A stretch of 33,943 nt of DNA from Sulfurimonas sp. (lineage in GTDB: Bacteria; Campylobacterota; Campylobacteria; Campylobacterales; Sulfurimonadaceae): the NCBI GenBank assembly GCA_015487265.1, contig WFQD01000392.1, positions 1 through 33,943 of the forward strand. Direction: 5' to 3'. Below, piece by piece: positions 8,701 to 17,254 of this stretch (position 1 is the stretch's first letter; each line of letters opens with the position of its first letter). A program made the position numbers and the translations under genes. The notes beneath the pieces were generated by a model. That model saw only the letters and a program-made list of their open reading frames with translations. It was not told where the DNA came from and made no database searches.

Positions 8701-9001
8701 ATGTTGCTACATTTAAAGCAGTCTGTCCACCCATTGTTGGTAAGACAGCATCAACATTCTCTTTTTTGATGATTTCAGCAATAACATCTTCTTTGATTGG
8801 TTCTATATATGTTCTATCTGCAAACTCGGGGTCAGTCATAATGGTTGCAGGATTGGAGTTAATAAGAATGACACGGTAGCCTTCTTCTTTGAGTGTTTTT
8901 ACAGCTTGTGTGCCAGAGTAGTCAAATTCACAAGCTTGACCGATAACAATCGGACCAGAACCTATAAGTAAAATAGTGTTGATGTCGGTGCGTTTTGGCA
9001 T
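5741..9001 (-). CDS. carB: Carbamoyl-phosphate synthase large subunit
   Basis: A 1086-residue protein of normal CarB length that makes carbamoyl phosphate for arginine and pyrimidine synthesis, using ammonia from the CarA glutaminase (carA is not in this window). Both duplicated halves are visible: [21 protein letters not shown] at the N-terminus and [18 protein letters not shown] near residue 560. Each is followed by an ATP-grasp domain, with the [18 protein letters not shown] and [18 protein letters not shown] signatures. The last ~130 residues form the MGS-like allosteric domain ([17 protein letters not shown]). It is preceded by a TATAAT -10 element at 9037-9042 and an AAAGGG ribosome-binding site, and it leads a five-gene unit. 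Confidence 0.98.
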   Translation of the reverse strand: MPKRTDINTILLIGSGPIVIGQACEFDYSGTQAVKTLKEEGYRVILINSNPATIMTDPEFADRTYIEPIKEDVIAEIIKKENVDAVLPTMGGQTALNVATSMYEKGMLEGVEFLGASPEAIHKGEDRSAFNEAMLKIGMDLPKSENAYSVEEAIEVVKRIGFPVISRSSFTLAGGGSGVAYNMEEFKELAKEGLAASPVSEIEIMESMLGWKEYEMEVIRDKADNCIIVCAIENFDPMGVHTGDSITVAPALTLTDKEYQRMRNASFDILREIGVDTGGSNVQFSIDPKTGRMIVIEMNPRVSRSSALASKATGYPIAKVATLLAVGYTLDEITNDITGTPASFEPVIDYVVTKVPRFTFEKFPEAISTLSTSMKSVGEVMSIGRTFKESMQKALCSLETGLCGFDEIDADTEFVKHEIRRPNADRMLYVAEGFRRGMSIEDMFDTCAIDPWFLHQLSEIIETEAQINDKILFDAATMRKVKADGFSDKRIAQLITKNTEHTVSENEVFQARKALNINLEFNEVDTCAAEFEALTPYLYSTTNITQLLDVPSRVSEKKKVLILGGGPNRIGQGIEFDYCCVHAAFALKEMGIESIMHNCNPETVSTDYDTSDVLYFEPIDFEHVREVIENEQPDGIIVHFGGQTPLKLADGLTKIGAKIAGTPSAVIDLAEDREQFSDFVIRNALKQPENGLATKKEDAAPIAERLGFPVLVRPSFVLGGRGMKIVYSQEELAEYMELAISVSNEAPVLIDKFLDQAIELDVDCICDGKEVYIGSVMQHIEEAGIHSGDSACSLPPVNLSDAMVAQVEAQTKTIALGLGVVGLMNVQYAIYQNEIYLIEVNPRASRTVPFVSKATGMPLAKVATRVMMGKTLRSSLAFYDKYDIVQEVNGLLKPRLKGHVSVKEAVFPFHKLYGADLVLSPEMKSTGEVMGISSNFGVSFAKAQLSAGNKIPTGGTCFLSFVDTDKQHAAEIGRGLLKHGFKLVATKGTQAVLEAAGIACDLVLKISEGRPNIEDSMKNDEIAMAINTSDNNTSKKDAVVIRQEVLKRTIPYFTTLSAARAAILALDEMGSDSWTSSKALQDFLLQ

Positions 9002-9036
9002 TTTTACCCTTTGGAATAATCTTTAAAAATTAAGAG

Positions 9037-9042
9037 ATTATA
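9037..9042 (-). promoter_or_regulatory. Predicted sigma-70 -10 element for carB
   Basis: The minus strand reads TATAAT in the context AGCTATAATCTC, 35 bases before the carB start, in the only gap (73 bases) between the MipA/OmpV gene and carB. As is usual in this phylum, no good -35 hexamer is seen. Confidence 0.6.
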
Positions 9043-9074
9043 GCTAAAGGGCACTTAAAATTTGATGAGTTTAC

Positions 9075-9818
9075 TTAATACTCAAAGTTGTATATAAGCG
9101 AAAAGAGTCCTGAATAGATATACTTCGCATCAGTTAAAGGGCTTGCTGTTGCACTTGAAGAGAGTTTTTCTGCATGGAGATTGATGAGGGTAGAGAGTTT
9201 TTTTGTGAGTGGGTATTGTATATAAGTTTGTGCTCCAATTTGTAATCCAGATTGTGCGGAGTATTGTGCTCTTGAGAGTGTCGATTCTGTAGATTTTACA
9301 CCATAATAATAGTCTGTAAATGTAGCTGATTGGTAAGTAAATAAAAGGCTTGGATAGATTTGTAATTTTCCTAATGAGAGATTATACCCGAGTTCGGTTT
9401 GTGCTATCCAAGCATTGTTCTTGTAAAGTACATCTGTTAATAGCATGGTATCTATGAAAAACTGCTCTTTTTGAAGGCTAAACGCAACTCCTGCTTCAAC
9501 AGAGTTTTTACGCTCATCCATACCTGTTAAATAAGAAGAGTCTGAAGCTTTGTAGCCATAGACTCTTGGCTGTGCAGTCAGTGAAAGTCCCCAAGAAAGG
9601 TCCTTACTTTTAGACCCATAAAAGTAGGCACCAACCCGTGTCCATTTTGCATAAAATATATCACCGCTATAGTAAAAAAAAGGAGAAGGCAATACAATGG
9701 TATCAACACCTTTGTAGGGTTGCGTTTGTAAGTAGGGACCTGCACCTATAGTGATTTTTTGTGTGTTTTGAGCAAAGAGTGCTATACTTAAAAGTATGAC
9801 AAAAAAGAGTTGTTTCAT
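9075..9818 (-). CDS. MipA/OmpV family outer membrane protein
   Basis: A 247-residue protein with a cleavable signal peptide (hydrophobic to about residue 16, cleavage near FAQ-NTQ). The rest alternates hydrophobic and polar residues as in a beta-barrel and ends in Phe-Glu-Tyr (C-terminal aromatic, NFEY), a typical BAM-recognised barrel end. The early segment IGAGPYLQTQPYKGVD...PSPFFYYSGDIFY follows the MipA/OmpV pattern. MipA of E. coli scaffolds the murein hydrolase MltA with PBP1B; other members are stress-responsive outer membrane proteins. The ATG overlaps the mreC stop (ATGA), so it is probably translated together with the cell-shape genes. A MipA-like role in wall growth is inference from family and neighbourhood. 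Confidence 0.8.
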   Translation of the reverse strand: MKQLFFVILLSIALFAQNTQKITIGAGPYLQTQPYKGVDTIVLPSPFFYYSGDIFYAKWTRVGAYFYGSKSKDLSWGLSLTAQPRVYGYKASDSSYLTGMDERKNSVEAGVAFSLQKEQFFIDTMLLTDVLYKNNAWIAQTELGYNLSLGKLQIYPSLLFTYQSATFTDYYYGVKSTESTLSRAQYSAQSGLQIGAQTYIQYPLTKKLSTLINLHAEKLSSSATASPLTDAKYIYSGLFSLIYNFEY

Positions 9819-10576
9819 TTGAGTTTCCTTATAAGATAAAAATAATTGGGGTTATCTGCTTTGTAATACTGATCAACAATGGCATTTTGATAGCCTTGTG
9901 CTTTTTGTACGGAGAGTACCTGACCCACTTTGAGCCCTTTAAAAAAGATATTATCAAGTCCTGAACTTATGACTTCATCCCCTGCTTGAATGTTAAACCA
10001 TGCTGGAATAAACTTGATAACAATATGCTCACCACTGTTTCCATGGGCAATTCCCGGTGCATGCTGTGCTCCAACAAAGACAGAATATGAACACTGTATA
10101 TCGCGATTTAAAACTCCAAGTGCTTCCCCATTTTTTGGAATGACGATGCCTGCAACATACTCTTTATAGGTTAAACCATAAATTTTACTTGCATTATAGT
10201 CTGGTATTTGCATCCAAAGTTTATTGAAATCACCAAATTTTTGATAGGCAATTGTCCTGACTAATTCTACTTGGGGGTTTATTTTGAGTGGTGAGTTGTT
10301 TGCTTTGTATAAATCATTGATTTCAGTTGCGAGTTGCTGCATCACAAGGTGGTTGTTTTCATACTTTTGCAGAGAAGATTGCAGTTCTTCTATGTGCTGT
10401 ACTTGAAAAAAATGTTTTTCTATTTGGTTCTGAATATACTCCGTTGAAAAGTGATAGTATGATTTAAAGGAATTGAGTGCAGTGAGTAGTGGTTTTTGGA
10501 CACTATTGCTATAGTAAAGTGCACTCACAAAGAGTGCTACTAAGAGAATAAAAAAGCTGAAGACTTTTTTATTCAT
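9815..10576 (-). CDS. mreC: Rod-shape determining protein MreC
   Basis: A 253-residue bitopic inner-membrane protein that links cytoplasmic MreB to periplasmic wall synthesis. One N-terminal membrane segment (about 5-24, FSFFILLVALFVSALYY) is followed by a coiled-coil-prone stretch (about 45-90) and a beta-rich periplasmic domain. The motif SVFVGAQHAPGIAHG...I.F.PAWFNIQAGDEVISSGLD matches the MreC core (GD.V.TSG). The start is the ATG at 10576, overlapping the end of mreB by 8 bases; a TTG two codons further upstream (10582) is less likely. No mreD follows; instead a MipA/OmpV gene is coupled to its stop. Confidence 0.88.
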   Translation of the reverse strand: MNKKVFSFFILLVALFVSALYYSNSVQKPLLTALNSFKSYYHFSTEYIQNQIEKHFFQVQHIEELQSSLQKYENNHLVMQQLATEINDLYKANNSPLKINPQVELVRTIAYQKFGDFNKLWMQIPDYNASKIYGLTYKEYVAGIVIPKNGEALGVLNRDIQCSYSVFVGAQHAPGIAHGNSGEHIVIKFIPAWFNIQAGDEVISSGLDNIFFKGLKVGQVLSVQKAQGYQNAIVDQYYKADNPNYFYLIRKLK

Positions 10577-11606
10577 TCTCAAAAAGTTCTTGGAGTAAGT
10601 CTATCTCTTCAAGGGCACGACCAGTTCCCCGTGCAACGGCAAGTAAAGGTTCATCTGCAACATAAACAGGAATACGAACAATATTTGAGAGGTATTTGTC
10701 AAGTTGGCGAATGAGTGCTCCACCACCAGTGAGAATAATACCATGGTTTACAATATCACCTGCTAAATCAGGTGGCATTTGTTCAAGAACATCGCGCAAG
10801 GCTTCTGCAACTTCTTTGAGTGGCTCTTTCATTGCTTCTTTGACATCTTCACTAGTAAGCTCAACGGAGCTTAAAAGTCCTTCGACTTGGTCACGACCAT
10901 TGACAACCATTGTCAGTTCTTTGTCGAGTGTAATTGCAGTGCCTATTTTGATTTTAATCTCTTCTGCAACACGCTCACCTATGAGAAGATTATATTTTTT
11001 TCGAATATAGTTGATGATGTTTTGATCAATTTTATCCCCTGCTGTACGGATAGATTTTGAAAGAACAAGTCCACCAAGAGAGACAACACCAATTTCAGTA
11101 GTTCCCCCACCAATATCAACAACTAAATGCCCTTGTGGTTCGCGAATATCGACGCCTGCACCAATAGCTGCCGCCATAGGTTCTTCTATAAGAAATACTT
11201 CACGAGCTCCCGCTGAAAGTGCTGATTCTCGAACGGCTTTACGTTCAACCTGTGTGAGTCCATACGGGACACAGATGATGATACGTGGTGATATAAGAGC
11301 ACTTCGACCGTGCGCTTTTTGAATAAACTTACGAATCATCTTTTCCGTCATATCAAAATCAGCAATAACACCATCTCTCATAGGACGAATTGCACGAATG
11401 TTTCCCGGTGTTTTTCCTACCATCTCTTTGGCTTCTTTTCCTACTGCTAAAACTTTACTCTGCCCATATTTTTCATTTTTTACTGCGACAACAGAAGGTT
11501 CATTAATAATAATACCACGCCCCTTTGCAATGACGATAGTATTTGCTGTTCCTAAATCCACAGCCAAATCATTTGAAAAAAGCCCTATAATTTTGTTAAA
11601 TATCAT
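10569..11606 (-). CDS. mreB: Rod-shape determining protein MreB (bacterial actin)
   Basis: A 345-residue actin-fold ATPase whose filaments guide lateral wall synthesis. Visible signatures are DLGTANT at residues 17-23 (phosphate 1), the GRSALISPRIIICVPYG segment, VDIGGGTTEIGVVSLGG (phosphate 2) and GIILTGGGALIRQLDKYLS (adenosine motif). Length is normal. It starts at ATG 11606, 12 bases after the clpX stop, and overlaps mreC at its 3' end, forming part of the fabZ-lpxA-clpX-mreBC unit. Confidence 0.97.
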   Translation of the reverse strand: MIFNKIIGLFSNDLAVDLGTANTIVIAKGRGIIINEPSVVAVKNEKYGQSKVLAVGKEAKEMVGKTPGNIRAIRPMRDGVIADFDMTEKMIRKFIQKAHGRSALISPRIIICVPYGLTQVERKAVRESALSAGAREVFLIEEPMAAAIGAGVDIREPQGHLVVDIGGGTTEIGVVSLGGLVLSKSIRTAGDKIDQNIINYIRKKYNLLIGERVAEEIKIKIGTAITLDKELTMVVNGRDQVEGLLSSVELTSEDVKEAMKEPLKEVAEALRDVLEQMPPDLAGDIVNHGIILTGGGALIRQLDKYLSNIVRIPVYVADEPLLAVARGTGRALEEIDLLQELFENE

Positions 11607-11618
11607 TCTTGTTACACC

Positions 11619-12863
11619 TTATGCAGTTTTTTTTGTTGTTTTTTTAATGTAGACAGGTTCTGCCCCATCTTCAATAACTTCTTTTGTGATTAAAACTTCA
11701 TAGCCTTCATACTCTGGAAGCTCATACATGATGTCAATCATATTTTCTTCTAAGATGGCTCGAAGTCCACGCGCACCAGTCTTGCGTTTGAGTGATTTTT
11801 GTGCGATGGCACGCAGGGCATCTTCTTCAAAATTGAGTTCTACATTATCGATTGAGAAAAGCTTTTGGTACTGTTTTATGAGTGAATTTTTTGGCTCAGT
11901 AAGAATACGCACCATATCATCTTCACTAATCTCTTGAAGTGAAGCAATAATAGGCAGACGCCCAACAAGTTCAGGAATAAGCCCAAAATGCACTAAGTCA
12001 TCAGGCTCTACCATGTCAAATGTTGTTTTTTTCTCATCTTTTGTTTTTTTCTCATGCCCAAAACCTAAAACATTCTCCCCTTGCTTGCGTTTGAGTATCT
12101 CTTCAAGCCCATCAAACGCACCGCCGCAAATAAAAAGAATATTGGTTGTATCTATGGAAGTAAACTCTTGATTGGGGTGTTTTCTTCCACCTTTTGGTGG
12201 GATATTGACCGCTGAGCCTTCTACGATTTTTAAAAGTGCTTGCTGCACACCTTCACCACTGACATCACGAGTAATCGAACGGTTTTCACTCATGCGTGCG
12301 ACTTTATCGACTTCATCTAAAAAGATAATCCCTTGCTCTGCACGTTTGATGTCGCCATCTGCTGCTTGGAGGAGTTTTGTTAAAATGTTTTCAACATCTT
12401 CACCTACATACCCAGCCTCTGTAAGACTTGTCGCATCTGCAATTGCAATAGGAACATTTAAGACTCTGGCTATTGTTTGTGCCATGAGTGTTTTTCCACT
12501 TCCTGTTGGACCTATGAGTAAAACATTTGATTTTGCAATCTCTGTATCATCATCTGCAAGATTATGTGTTTTAAAAATTCTTTTATAGTGGTTATAAACA
12601 GCGACACTTAAAAGTTTTCTTGCTCGCTCTTGCCCAATGATGTAATCGCCTAAAAACTTATCAAGCTCTTTGGGTGTCATTAAGTTGTTTACAGCTTCTA
12701 AAAGTTCTTGATTATTGCTGTTTGTGGCTACTTTTTCATCACCAAACATAATTTTATAGGCTGAAACAACGCAGTTTTTACAGATATAAACGCCATTACC
12801 AGCAATGAGCGGGTTTTGTTCGCTTTCTCTTGCATCACAAAAGCTACAATTTCTATGTGTCAT
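11619..12863 (-). CDS. clpX: ATP-dependent Clp protease ATP-binding subunit ClpX
   Basis: A 414-residue AAA+ unfoldase that feeds substrates to ClpP. The N-terminal zinc-binding domain has Cys6, Cys9, Cys28 and Cys31. Walker A is GPTGSGKT (118-125), the pore loop GYVGEDVE lies at 151-158 and Walker B FLDEVDK at 181-187. The tripeptide of the ClpP-docking loop appears as LGF (in ENVLGFG) instead of the usual IGF. The C-terminal sensor-2 region [13 protein letters not shown] is present. Its ATG overlaps the lpxA stop by four bases (ATGA). Placement between lpxA and mreB ties its transcription to envelope genes. Confidence 0.97.
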   Translation of the reverse strand: MTHRNCSFCDARESEQNPLIAGNGVYICKNCVVSAYKIMFGDEKVATNSNNQELLEAVNNLMTPKELDKFLGDYIIGQERARKLLSVAVYNHYKRIFKTHNLADDDTEIAKSNVLLIGPTGSGKTLMAQTIARVLNVPIAIADATSLTEAGYVGEDVENILTKLLQAADGDIKRAEQGIIFLDEVDKVARMSENRSITRDVSGEGVQQALLKIVEGSAVNIPPKGGRKHPNQEFTSIDTTNILFICGGAFDGLEEILKRKQGENVLGFGHEKKTKDEKKTTFDMVEPDDLVHFGLIPELVGRLPIIASLQEISEDDMVRILTEPKNSLIKQYQKLFSIDNVELNFEEDALRAIAQKSLKRKTGARGLRAILEENMIDIMYELPEYEGYEVLITKEVIEDGAEPVYIKKTTKKTA

Positions 12864-13645
12864 ATATTTTTCCTCTCAAAAGGGATTCCTCTTTTTGTGT
12901 TTAGTACAAAGTTACATAAATTTTTTACATAAGCATTGTTTATATTTTCTAGTATTTGTGTTGCTACTTCTTTGAGTGGCTTGCCTGATTCAAAAAGCTC
13001 TTTGTAAGCTACTTTGAGGGCATTAATATCTTCTCTCTCTAATTGACGGCGTAAACCTGTGAGGTTCAAACCTCTCAAATTTGCACGATTTCCTTCTGCA
13101 AGACAATAGGGCGGTATATCTTGAGAGAGTGCAGAAGCCCCTCCAATCATGGCATAATCACCAATATGAATAAATTGATGAATAGGTGTCATACCACCAA
13201 TGACAACATGATTTCCAAGTTCAACATGTCCTGCAAGTGTTGCTGCATTTGCTAAGATACAGTTGTCGCCAATAATAACATCATGCCCCAAATGGACATA
13301 GCCCATAAAAAGGTTATTATTACCAATCACTGTTTTTCTTCCGCCACCTTCTGTACCAGGATTAAAAAGTGTAAATTCTCGAATGGTATTGTTATCACCA
13401 ATGATAAGCTCTACCTCTTCACCATGAAATTTTAAGTCTTGGGGTATAGAACCAAGTACAGCATGGGAAAATATTTTATTGTTTTTTCCGATGGTGGTTT
13501 TTCCATAAATACAAGCCCCTTGGGCGATAGTCGTTCCATCTCCAATTGTTGTCTCAGAAGAGATATGGCAAAACGCAGCTATCGTAACATTCTCACCAAT
13601 AATAGCACCATCTTCAATGACAGCAAGTGTGGATATATTTGACAC
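12860..13645 (-). CDS. lpxA: Acyl-ACP--UDP-N-acetylglucosamine O-acyltransferase LpxA
   Basis: The first enzyme of lipid A synthesis: it transfers a 3-hydroxyacyl chain from ACP to UDP-GlcNAc. With the GTG start at 13645 it has 261 residues, against 262 in E. coli. Most of it is a left-handed beta-helix of hexapeptide repeats (IGENVTI, IGDGTTI, IGKNNKI and so on). The catalytic histidine is His121 in YVHLGHD (E. coli His125). A further in-frame TTG at 13666 would lengthen the protein and overlap fabZ, but the AAAGAG ahead of the GTG and the [15 protein letters not shown]-terminus favour the shorter form. It directly follows fabZ, as in many Gram-negatives. Confidence 0.95.
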   Translation of the reverse strand: MSNISTLAVIEDGAIIGENVTIAAFCHISSETTIGDGTTIAQGACIYGKTTIGKNNKIFSHAVLGSIPQDLKFHGEEVELIIGDNNTIREFTLFNPGTEGGGRKTVIGNNNLFMGYVHLGHDVIIGDNCILANAATLAGHVELGNHVVIGGMTPIHQFIHIGDYAMIGGASALSQDIPPYCLAEGNRANLRGLNLTGLRRQLEREDINALKVAYKELFESGKPLKEVATQILENINNAYVKNLCNFVLNTKRGIPFERKNI

Positions 13646-13655
13646 GGTGTGCTCT

Positions 13656-14105
13656 TTATTTATCAACTATCATAGCTTTGAGTTCAGCTTCGCTTGCGAG
13701 TTTATTATCAACATAAGCTTCCCCTTTGAGCATCCAGATAGTCCCTTTTTGCTTAATCACAGAGATGCGGTACTCAAGTTGGTCACCAGGGCGTACCGGG
13801 CTTCGAAATTTTGCCTTGTCAATACTCATAAAGTACACTACCTTAGAAGCAATCTCCTCTTCACTCATATCACCCATACTTAAAAATGAAAGAATACCAC
13901 CTGCTTGTGCCATACCTTCTAAAATCATGACACCTGGGTAAATTGGATGCCCTGGAAAATGTCCTTCAAAAACAGGTTCAGAGATAGAAACATTTTTATA
14001 TGCAATAATGGATTCACCCTCGTTTAAACTTGTAACACGGTCTACAAGTAAAAATGGGTAACGGTGAGGGAGAATTTTTTGTATTTCAACAACATCTAAA
14101 GTCAT
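13656..14105 (-). CDS. fabZ: 3-hydroxyacyl-ACP dehydratase FabZ
   Basis: A 149-residue hot-dog-fold dehydratase of fatty acid elongation that dehydrates 3-hydroxyacyl-ACP, the same intermediate LpxA uses. The motifs [14 protein letters not shown] (residues 11-24) and [22 protein letters not shown] hold the catalytic His49 and Glu63. The start is the ATG at 14105 with AAGG upstream. A longer frame beginning at 14144 is rejected because it would start upstream of the predicted -10 element at 14134-14139. It is the first gene of the fabZ-lpxA-clpX-mreB-mreC-MipA unit. Confidence 0.96.
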   Translation of the reverse strand: MTLDVVEIQKILPHRYPFLLVDRVTSLNEGESIIAYKNVSISEPVFEGHFPGHPIYPGVMILEGMAQAGGILSFLSMGDMSEEEIASKVVYFMSIDKAKFRSPVRPGDQLEYRISVIKQKGTIWMLKGEAYVDNKLASEAELKAMIVDK

Positions 14106-14133
14106 AAGAAGAGCCTTTATATAAATTTTGGCA

Positions 14134-14139
14134 ATTTTA
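14134..14139 (-). promoter_or_regulatory. Predicted -10 element for the fabZ operon
   Basis: The minus strand reads TTTTGGGTAAAATTGCC, with TAAAAT as the -10 hexamer 28 bases before the fabZ ATG. The same surrounding pattern (TTTTGGGTAGAATTGC) occurs upstream of rplU, which supports both. Confidence 0.55.
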
Positions 14140-14151
14140 CCCAAAAAATGA

Positions 14152-15234
14152 TTATAAAATGATTAGCTTTTCTTTTGTGTCTTCGTATGTTTTTGCATCG
14201 AGTTGCAGTGTGAGTTTCTTTTGAGAGATTTCTTCGACTACAATTATAGGTGTTAAGTCATAATGTGTCCCAAGAAGTGTATATCGTATAGCAATCTCTT
14301 CTTCAAAATCAGGTGCATTGTGTACTAAATCAGTGATACTTCTAAAATTGCGTTTACATAAGGCACTAAAATCTGCTAAAGTGATAAATTTAATCTCTTC
14401 ACGGTTAAAATAGTGCAACTTGTCAATGCTATACTCAATTTTTCCTTGAGCACGTTTGCGTGGAAGTGTAGAATAAGCAAGTGCATAGGCAGGAATGGAG
14501 GTTTTTTTGCCCTCGGTGAGTTTACAGTTAAATTGTCTGTAATTGAGAAATTTTTGTTTGATTATTTTATAGTCTATTTTTTCATCTTCAAGTTGCATGC
14601 GTTTTTTATACATGGCGAGACGCTCTTCTATAGAAGCAGGTAAAATGTTGTTTGAAATAGGTGAAAACATTTCATCCATGAGTTTGTCTTGTTGCTCTCT
14701 TTGCATAGTAAGCCCAAAGATACAGCCACAATAATCCTGACGATAAAGTTGTTCCTCTTTTGTTACACGGCTTTGGTCTTGAGTACCTCCGCCTGAGCGG
14801 TAATCAACAGCTATAAACTCTACACCGTTTTTTGCATAAAACTCATCGCCAACATGTTTGAGTTGTTCTTGGGATTTTAAGGGGCTCACAAGCAGGGTAG
14901 TCGTGATTTTTTTCTCGCCTAATTCGAGTGCTTTTTCTGCACTCACGGAAAAACGCTTATCAAAACAGACTTCACAACGAGCACCTTTTTCAGGCTCTTT
15001 TTCTAAGCCACGCACAGCTTCAAGCCAGTTTTCATAATCATACTCGCCCTCGAGTAGTTCAATGCCAAGCTTTTTACAACTGCGTTTGACATCAAGTAAA
15101 CGCAGTTGGTATTCTGAATAGGGGTGGATGTTGGGGTCATAAAAGAAACCTGTGAGTTTCTCTTCTGGGTAATCTGCCTGGAGTTTTTCTAAAAAGAAGT
15201 GGCTATCAACTGAACAGCAGATATGGACTAACAT
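14152..15234 (-). CDS. queH: Epoxyqueuosine reductase QueH
   Basis: A 360-residue protein of the QueH (former DUF208) family, which reduces epoxyqueuosine to queuosine in tRNA and replaces the unrelated QueG. The Fe-S and redox cysteines are visible: HICC (Cys6-Cys7) at the N-terminus, CEVC (Cys87, Cys90) and YCGC (Cys169, Cys171). [17 protein letters not shown] is typical of the family. The catalytic part ends near residue 180; the remaining ~180 residues form a C-terminal extension that I cannot assign. The start ATG abuts the stop of the cyclophilin gene with no gap, so the two are probably cotranscribed. Confidence 0.93.
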   Translation of the reverse strand: MLVHICCSVDSHFFLEKLQADYPEEKLTGFFYDPNIHPYSEYQLRLLDVKRSCKKLGIELLEGEYDYENWLEAVRGLEKEPEKGARCEVCFDKRFSVSAEKALELGEKKITTTLLVSPLKSQEQLKHVGDEFYAKNGVEFIAVDYRSGGGTQDQSRVTKEEQLYRQDYCGCIFGLTMQREQQDKLMDEMFSPISNNILPASIEERLAMYKKRMQLEDEKIDYKIIKQKFLNYRQFNCKLTEGKKTSIPAYALAYSTLPRKRAQGKIEYSIDKLHYFNREEIKFITLADFSALCKRNFRSITDLVHNAPDFEEEIAIRYTLLGTHYDLTPIIVVEEISQKKLTLQLDAKTYEDTKEKLIIL

Positions 15235-15741
15235 CTAATCTCTAGTTTCTACAACAGCAATAGAGTTGATAGCATCTTGCATTTGAATTTGAGAAAGAAC
15301 ATCAAAACTTGCTTTATCATCTCGCTCAATTGCACCAAAAACAGTATGGACACCATCAAGATGCGGTGTATCTACAAAAGTGATAAAAAATTGACTTCCA
15401 CCAGTATTTGGTCCTGCATGTGCCATAGATAAAGTTCCTGGAACATGCACAGAGGTGTTTTTATCTGTTTCGCAAGCAATCGCCCAATCAGGTCCACCCA
15501 TACCAGTTCCATCAGGACAACCACCTTGCGCCATAAATCCTGGGATAACACGGTGAAAAGTAAGGTTATTATAAAAACCTGTATTTGCCAAGTGTGCAAA
15601 GTTTGCTACAGTATTTGGTGCTTCTTCTGGAAAAAGTTTAATCCAAATAATACCTTTTGCTGTATCTATTTTTGCATATTGTTGTTTGAGTGACTCTTCT
15701 GCACTAATGTTATAATCTTTTAATTTTGCTCTTCCAAACAT
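15235..15741 (-). CDS. Cyclophilin-type peptidyl-prolyl cis-trans isomerase
   Basis: A 168-residue cyclophilin without a signal peptide, so it is cytoplasmic. The core signatures are [13 protein letters not shown] (residues 62-74, catalytic Arg64), [20 protein letters not shown] (102-121) and [10 protein letters not shown] (127-136). The N-terminal 25 residues before the barrel ([20 protein letters not shown]) are an extension found in some bacterial members. It catalyses proline isomerisation; a specific client cannot be inferred. It is preceded by a TATAAT at 15770-15775 and followed immediately by queH. Confidence 0.94.
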   Translation of the reverse strand: MFGRAKLKDYNISAEESLKQQYAKIDTAKGIIWIKLFPEEAPNTVANFAHLANTGFYNNLTFHRVIPGFMAQGGCPDGTGMGGPDWAIACETDKNTSVHVPGTLSMAHAGPNTGGSQFFITFVDTPHLDGVHTVFGAIERDDKASFDVLSQIQMQDAINSIAVVETRD

Positions 15742-15769
15742 TCTAAGCCTTTGTGTTAATTTTTTTGAA

Positions 15770-15775
15770 ATTATA
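15770..15775 (-). promoter_or_regulatory. Predicted -10 element for the cyclophilin-queH unit
   Basis: The minus strand reads ACACTATAATTTC with TATAAT, 28 bases before the cyclophilin ATG, in the 45-base gap after kdsB. Confidence 0.55.
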
Positions 15776-15786
15776 GTGTAAAATTT

Positions 15787-16503
15787 TTAAAGAAAAATTT
15801 CTATAGCCCTTTGCAAGTCCTCTTTGGTGTCGATTCCAAATCCAGTGGAAGCCACTTTAAGCATAGTGATTTTCTTTTGGTGGTAGATGGCACGGAGTTG
15901 TTCTAACCCTTCTATATCTTCTATTGGGGCATCATTTAAGTTACAAAACTCATGTAAACTTTTTTTACTAAAGCCATAAATTCCAATATGACCAAAATAG
16001 TTCGCTCGACCACTTCTATTATAAGGTATAAGAGAACGAGAAAAATAGATGGCATTTTCTTCATTATCCATAATAACTTTGACAAGGTTTGGATCTTTGG
16101 CAGCATCCGCATTGATGGCATTATAACAACTCCCCATAATAAAAGGGGCTTTGCTCTTTTGAAGTGCTTGGAGTTTTTCTATAAGGACTTTGACAACATC
16201 AGGCTCTATAAAAGGCTCATCTGCCTGCACATTTATAATGATTTCATTATCATCAAGATTTAAAATAGTGGCACATTCATGAATTCTATCTGTTCCACTT
16301 TTATGTGTGGTTGAAGTAAGCATTGCTTCTACACCATGTTCTTTGCAGGTTTGAATGATGTGTTCATCATCAGCTGCAACAACAACACGGTCAAGGTGTG
16401 CCACTCTTTTGGCGGTGCGTACCACCATAGGAAGCCCCCCAATGTCTGCGAGTACTTTTTGTGGAAATCTTGTAGATGCAAGTCGTGCTGGAATAATAAT
16501 CAT
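15787..16503 (-). CDS. kdsB: 3-deoxy-manno-octulosonate cytidylyltransferase
   Basis: A 238-residue CMP-Kdo synthetase, which activates Kdo with CTP for the inner core of lipopolysaccharide. The N-terminus IIIPARLASTRFPQKVLADIGG is the nucleotide-binding signature. VVVAADDEHI, TSTTHKSGTDRIHE and INVQADEPFIEPDVV follow in the usual order. Length is slightly below the E. coli enzyme (248), within the family range. It is divergent from the methyltransferase gene, with facing -10 elements in the 55-base gap. Confidence 0.96.
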   Translation of the reverse strand: MIIIPARLASTRFPQKVLADIGGLPMVVRTAKRVAHLDRVVVAADDEHIIQTCKEHGVEAMLTSTTHKSGTDRIHECATILNLDDNEIIINVQADEPFIEPDVVKVLIEKLQALQKSKAPFIMGSCYNAINADAAKDPNLVKVIMDNEENAIYFSRSLIPYNRSGRANYFGHIGIYGFSKKSLHEFCNLNDAPIEDIEGLEQLRAIYHQKKITMLKVASTGFGIDTKEDLQRAIEIFL

Positions 16504-16521
16504 AATTTAATGCCCCTTGGA

Positions 16522-16539
16522 TATAATTGCATCATTATA
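16522..16539. promoter_or_regulatory. Divergent overlapping promoters, kdsB (-) and methyltransferase gene (+)
   Basis: The 55-base divergent gap holds TATAAT on the + strand at 16522-16527 (context TTGGATATAATTGCA) and TATAAT on the - strand at 16534-16539. Each -10 lies 31-32 bases before its start codon. The two sites are six bases apart, so RNA polymerase could probably occupy only one at a time. Confidence 0.55.
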
Positions 16540-16558
16540 ACTTAAGGTGCTTTAGGCA

Positions 16559-17254
16559 ATGCTTCTTTATCAACCAGAATCAGGATATTGTTACAATAGT
16601 GATTCGATTTTTCTTTATGATTTTATTAGCTCGTTTCATCCCAAAGGAAAGATGCTTGATGTGGGAGCAGGAAGTGGGGTGCTAGGACTCCTCGTAGCCC
16701 GTGATAACCCACGAGTAAGACTTGAAGCGGTGGAAATACAAGAAGAGTTTATACACTATTCGCAGACAAACGCAAGAGTAAATAAAATAGAATATACCCT
16801 GCACACAGGCAATTTTTTGCATTTAGAAGAGCAAAATAAATACGATTATATCATCTCTAATCCTCCTTTTTATCCATCGGGGGCACAAAAAAGTGAAGAT
16901 ACAATGTTGCAAATCGCAAGATATAATCATAATCTTCCCTTAGAAGATTTTTTTAAAAAAGTTTCTCGTCTGCTTAAACCCCATTCACATTTTATTTTTT
17001 GTTACGATGCCTCGCAGTTTGCTTTGGTATGTGCAGGCTTACAGAAAGTAAAATTAAGAGTTGTTGATGTACAATTCGTCCATCCAAAACAAGATAAAAC
17101 AGCATCGCTTGTGATGATTCATGCCCGTAATGGGTCAAAATCACTGATGAAAGTTTGGCCGCCTTTTATCAGTTTTGAAGGTAATACTATCTCAAAAAAA
17201 GCAGAAAAAATCTATGCAAAAGCAAAAACGCAGAGTATCAAATGTCAGATATAA
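16559..17254 (+). CDS. tRNA1(Val) (adenine37-N6)-methyltransferase-like protein (TrmN6 family)
   Basis: A 231-residue class I SAM-dependent methyltransferase. The early YQPESGYCYNSDSIFLYDFI matches the TrmN6/YfiC opening (QP..GYR...DS.LL..F). The SAM-binding motif DVGAGSG lies at 34-40, acidic motif VEIQ near 58-61, and NPPFY (101-105) is the catalytic motif of N6-adenine methylases. The likely product is m6A37 in tRNA1(Val), by family resemblance. It overlaps the next gene by 13 bases and begins a long + strand run. Confidence 0.85.
   Translation: MLLYQPESGYCYNSDSIFLYDFISSFHPKGKMLDVGAGSGVLGLLVARDNPRVRLEAVEIQEEFIHYSQTNARVNKIEYTLHTGNFLHLEEQNKYDYIISNPPFYPSGAQKSEDTMLQIARYNHNLPLEDFFKKVSRLLKPHSHFIFCYDASQFALVCAGLQKVKLRVVDVQFVHPKQDKTASLVMIHARNGSKSLMKVWPPFISFEGNTISKKAEKIYAKAKTQSIKCQI

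Noticed and set aside
14106-14144. N-terminal extension of FabZ from an upstream start
   Set aside because: The extension crosses the predicted promoter, and the extra residues have no family counterpart. ATG 14105 has an AAGG sequence and the normal length.
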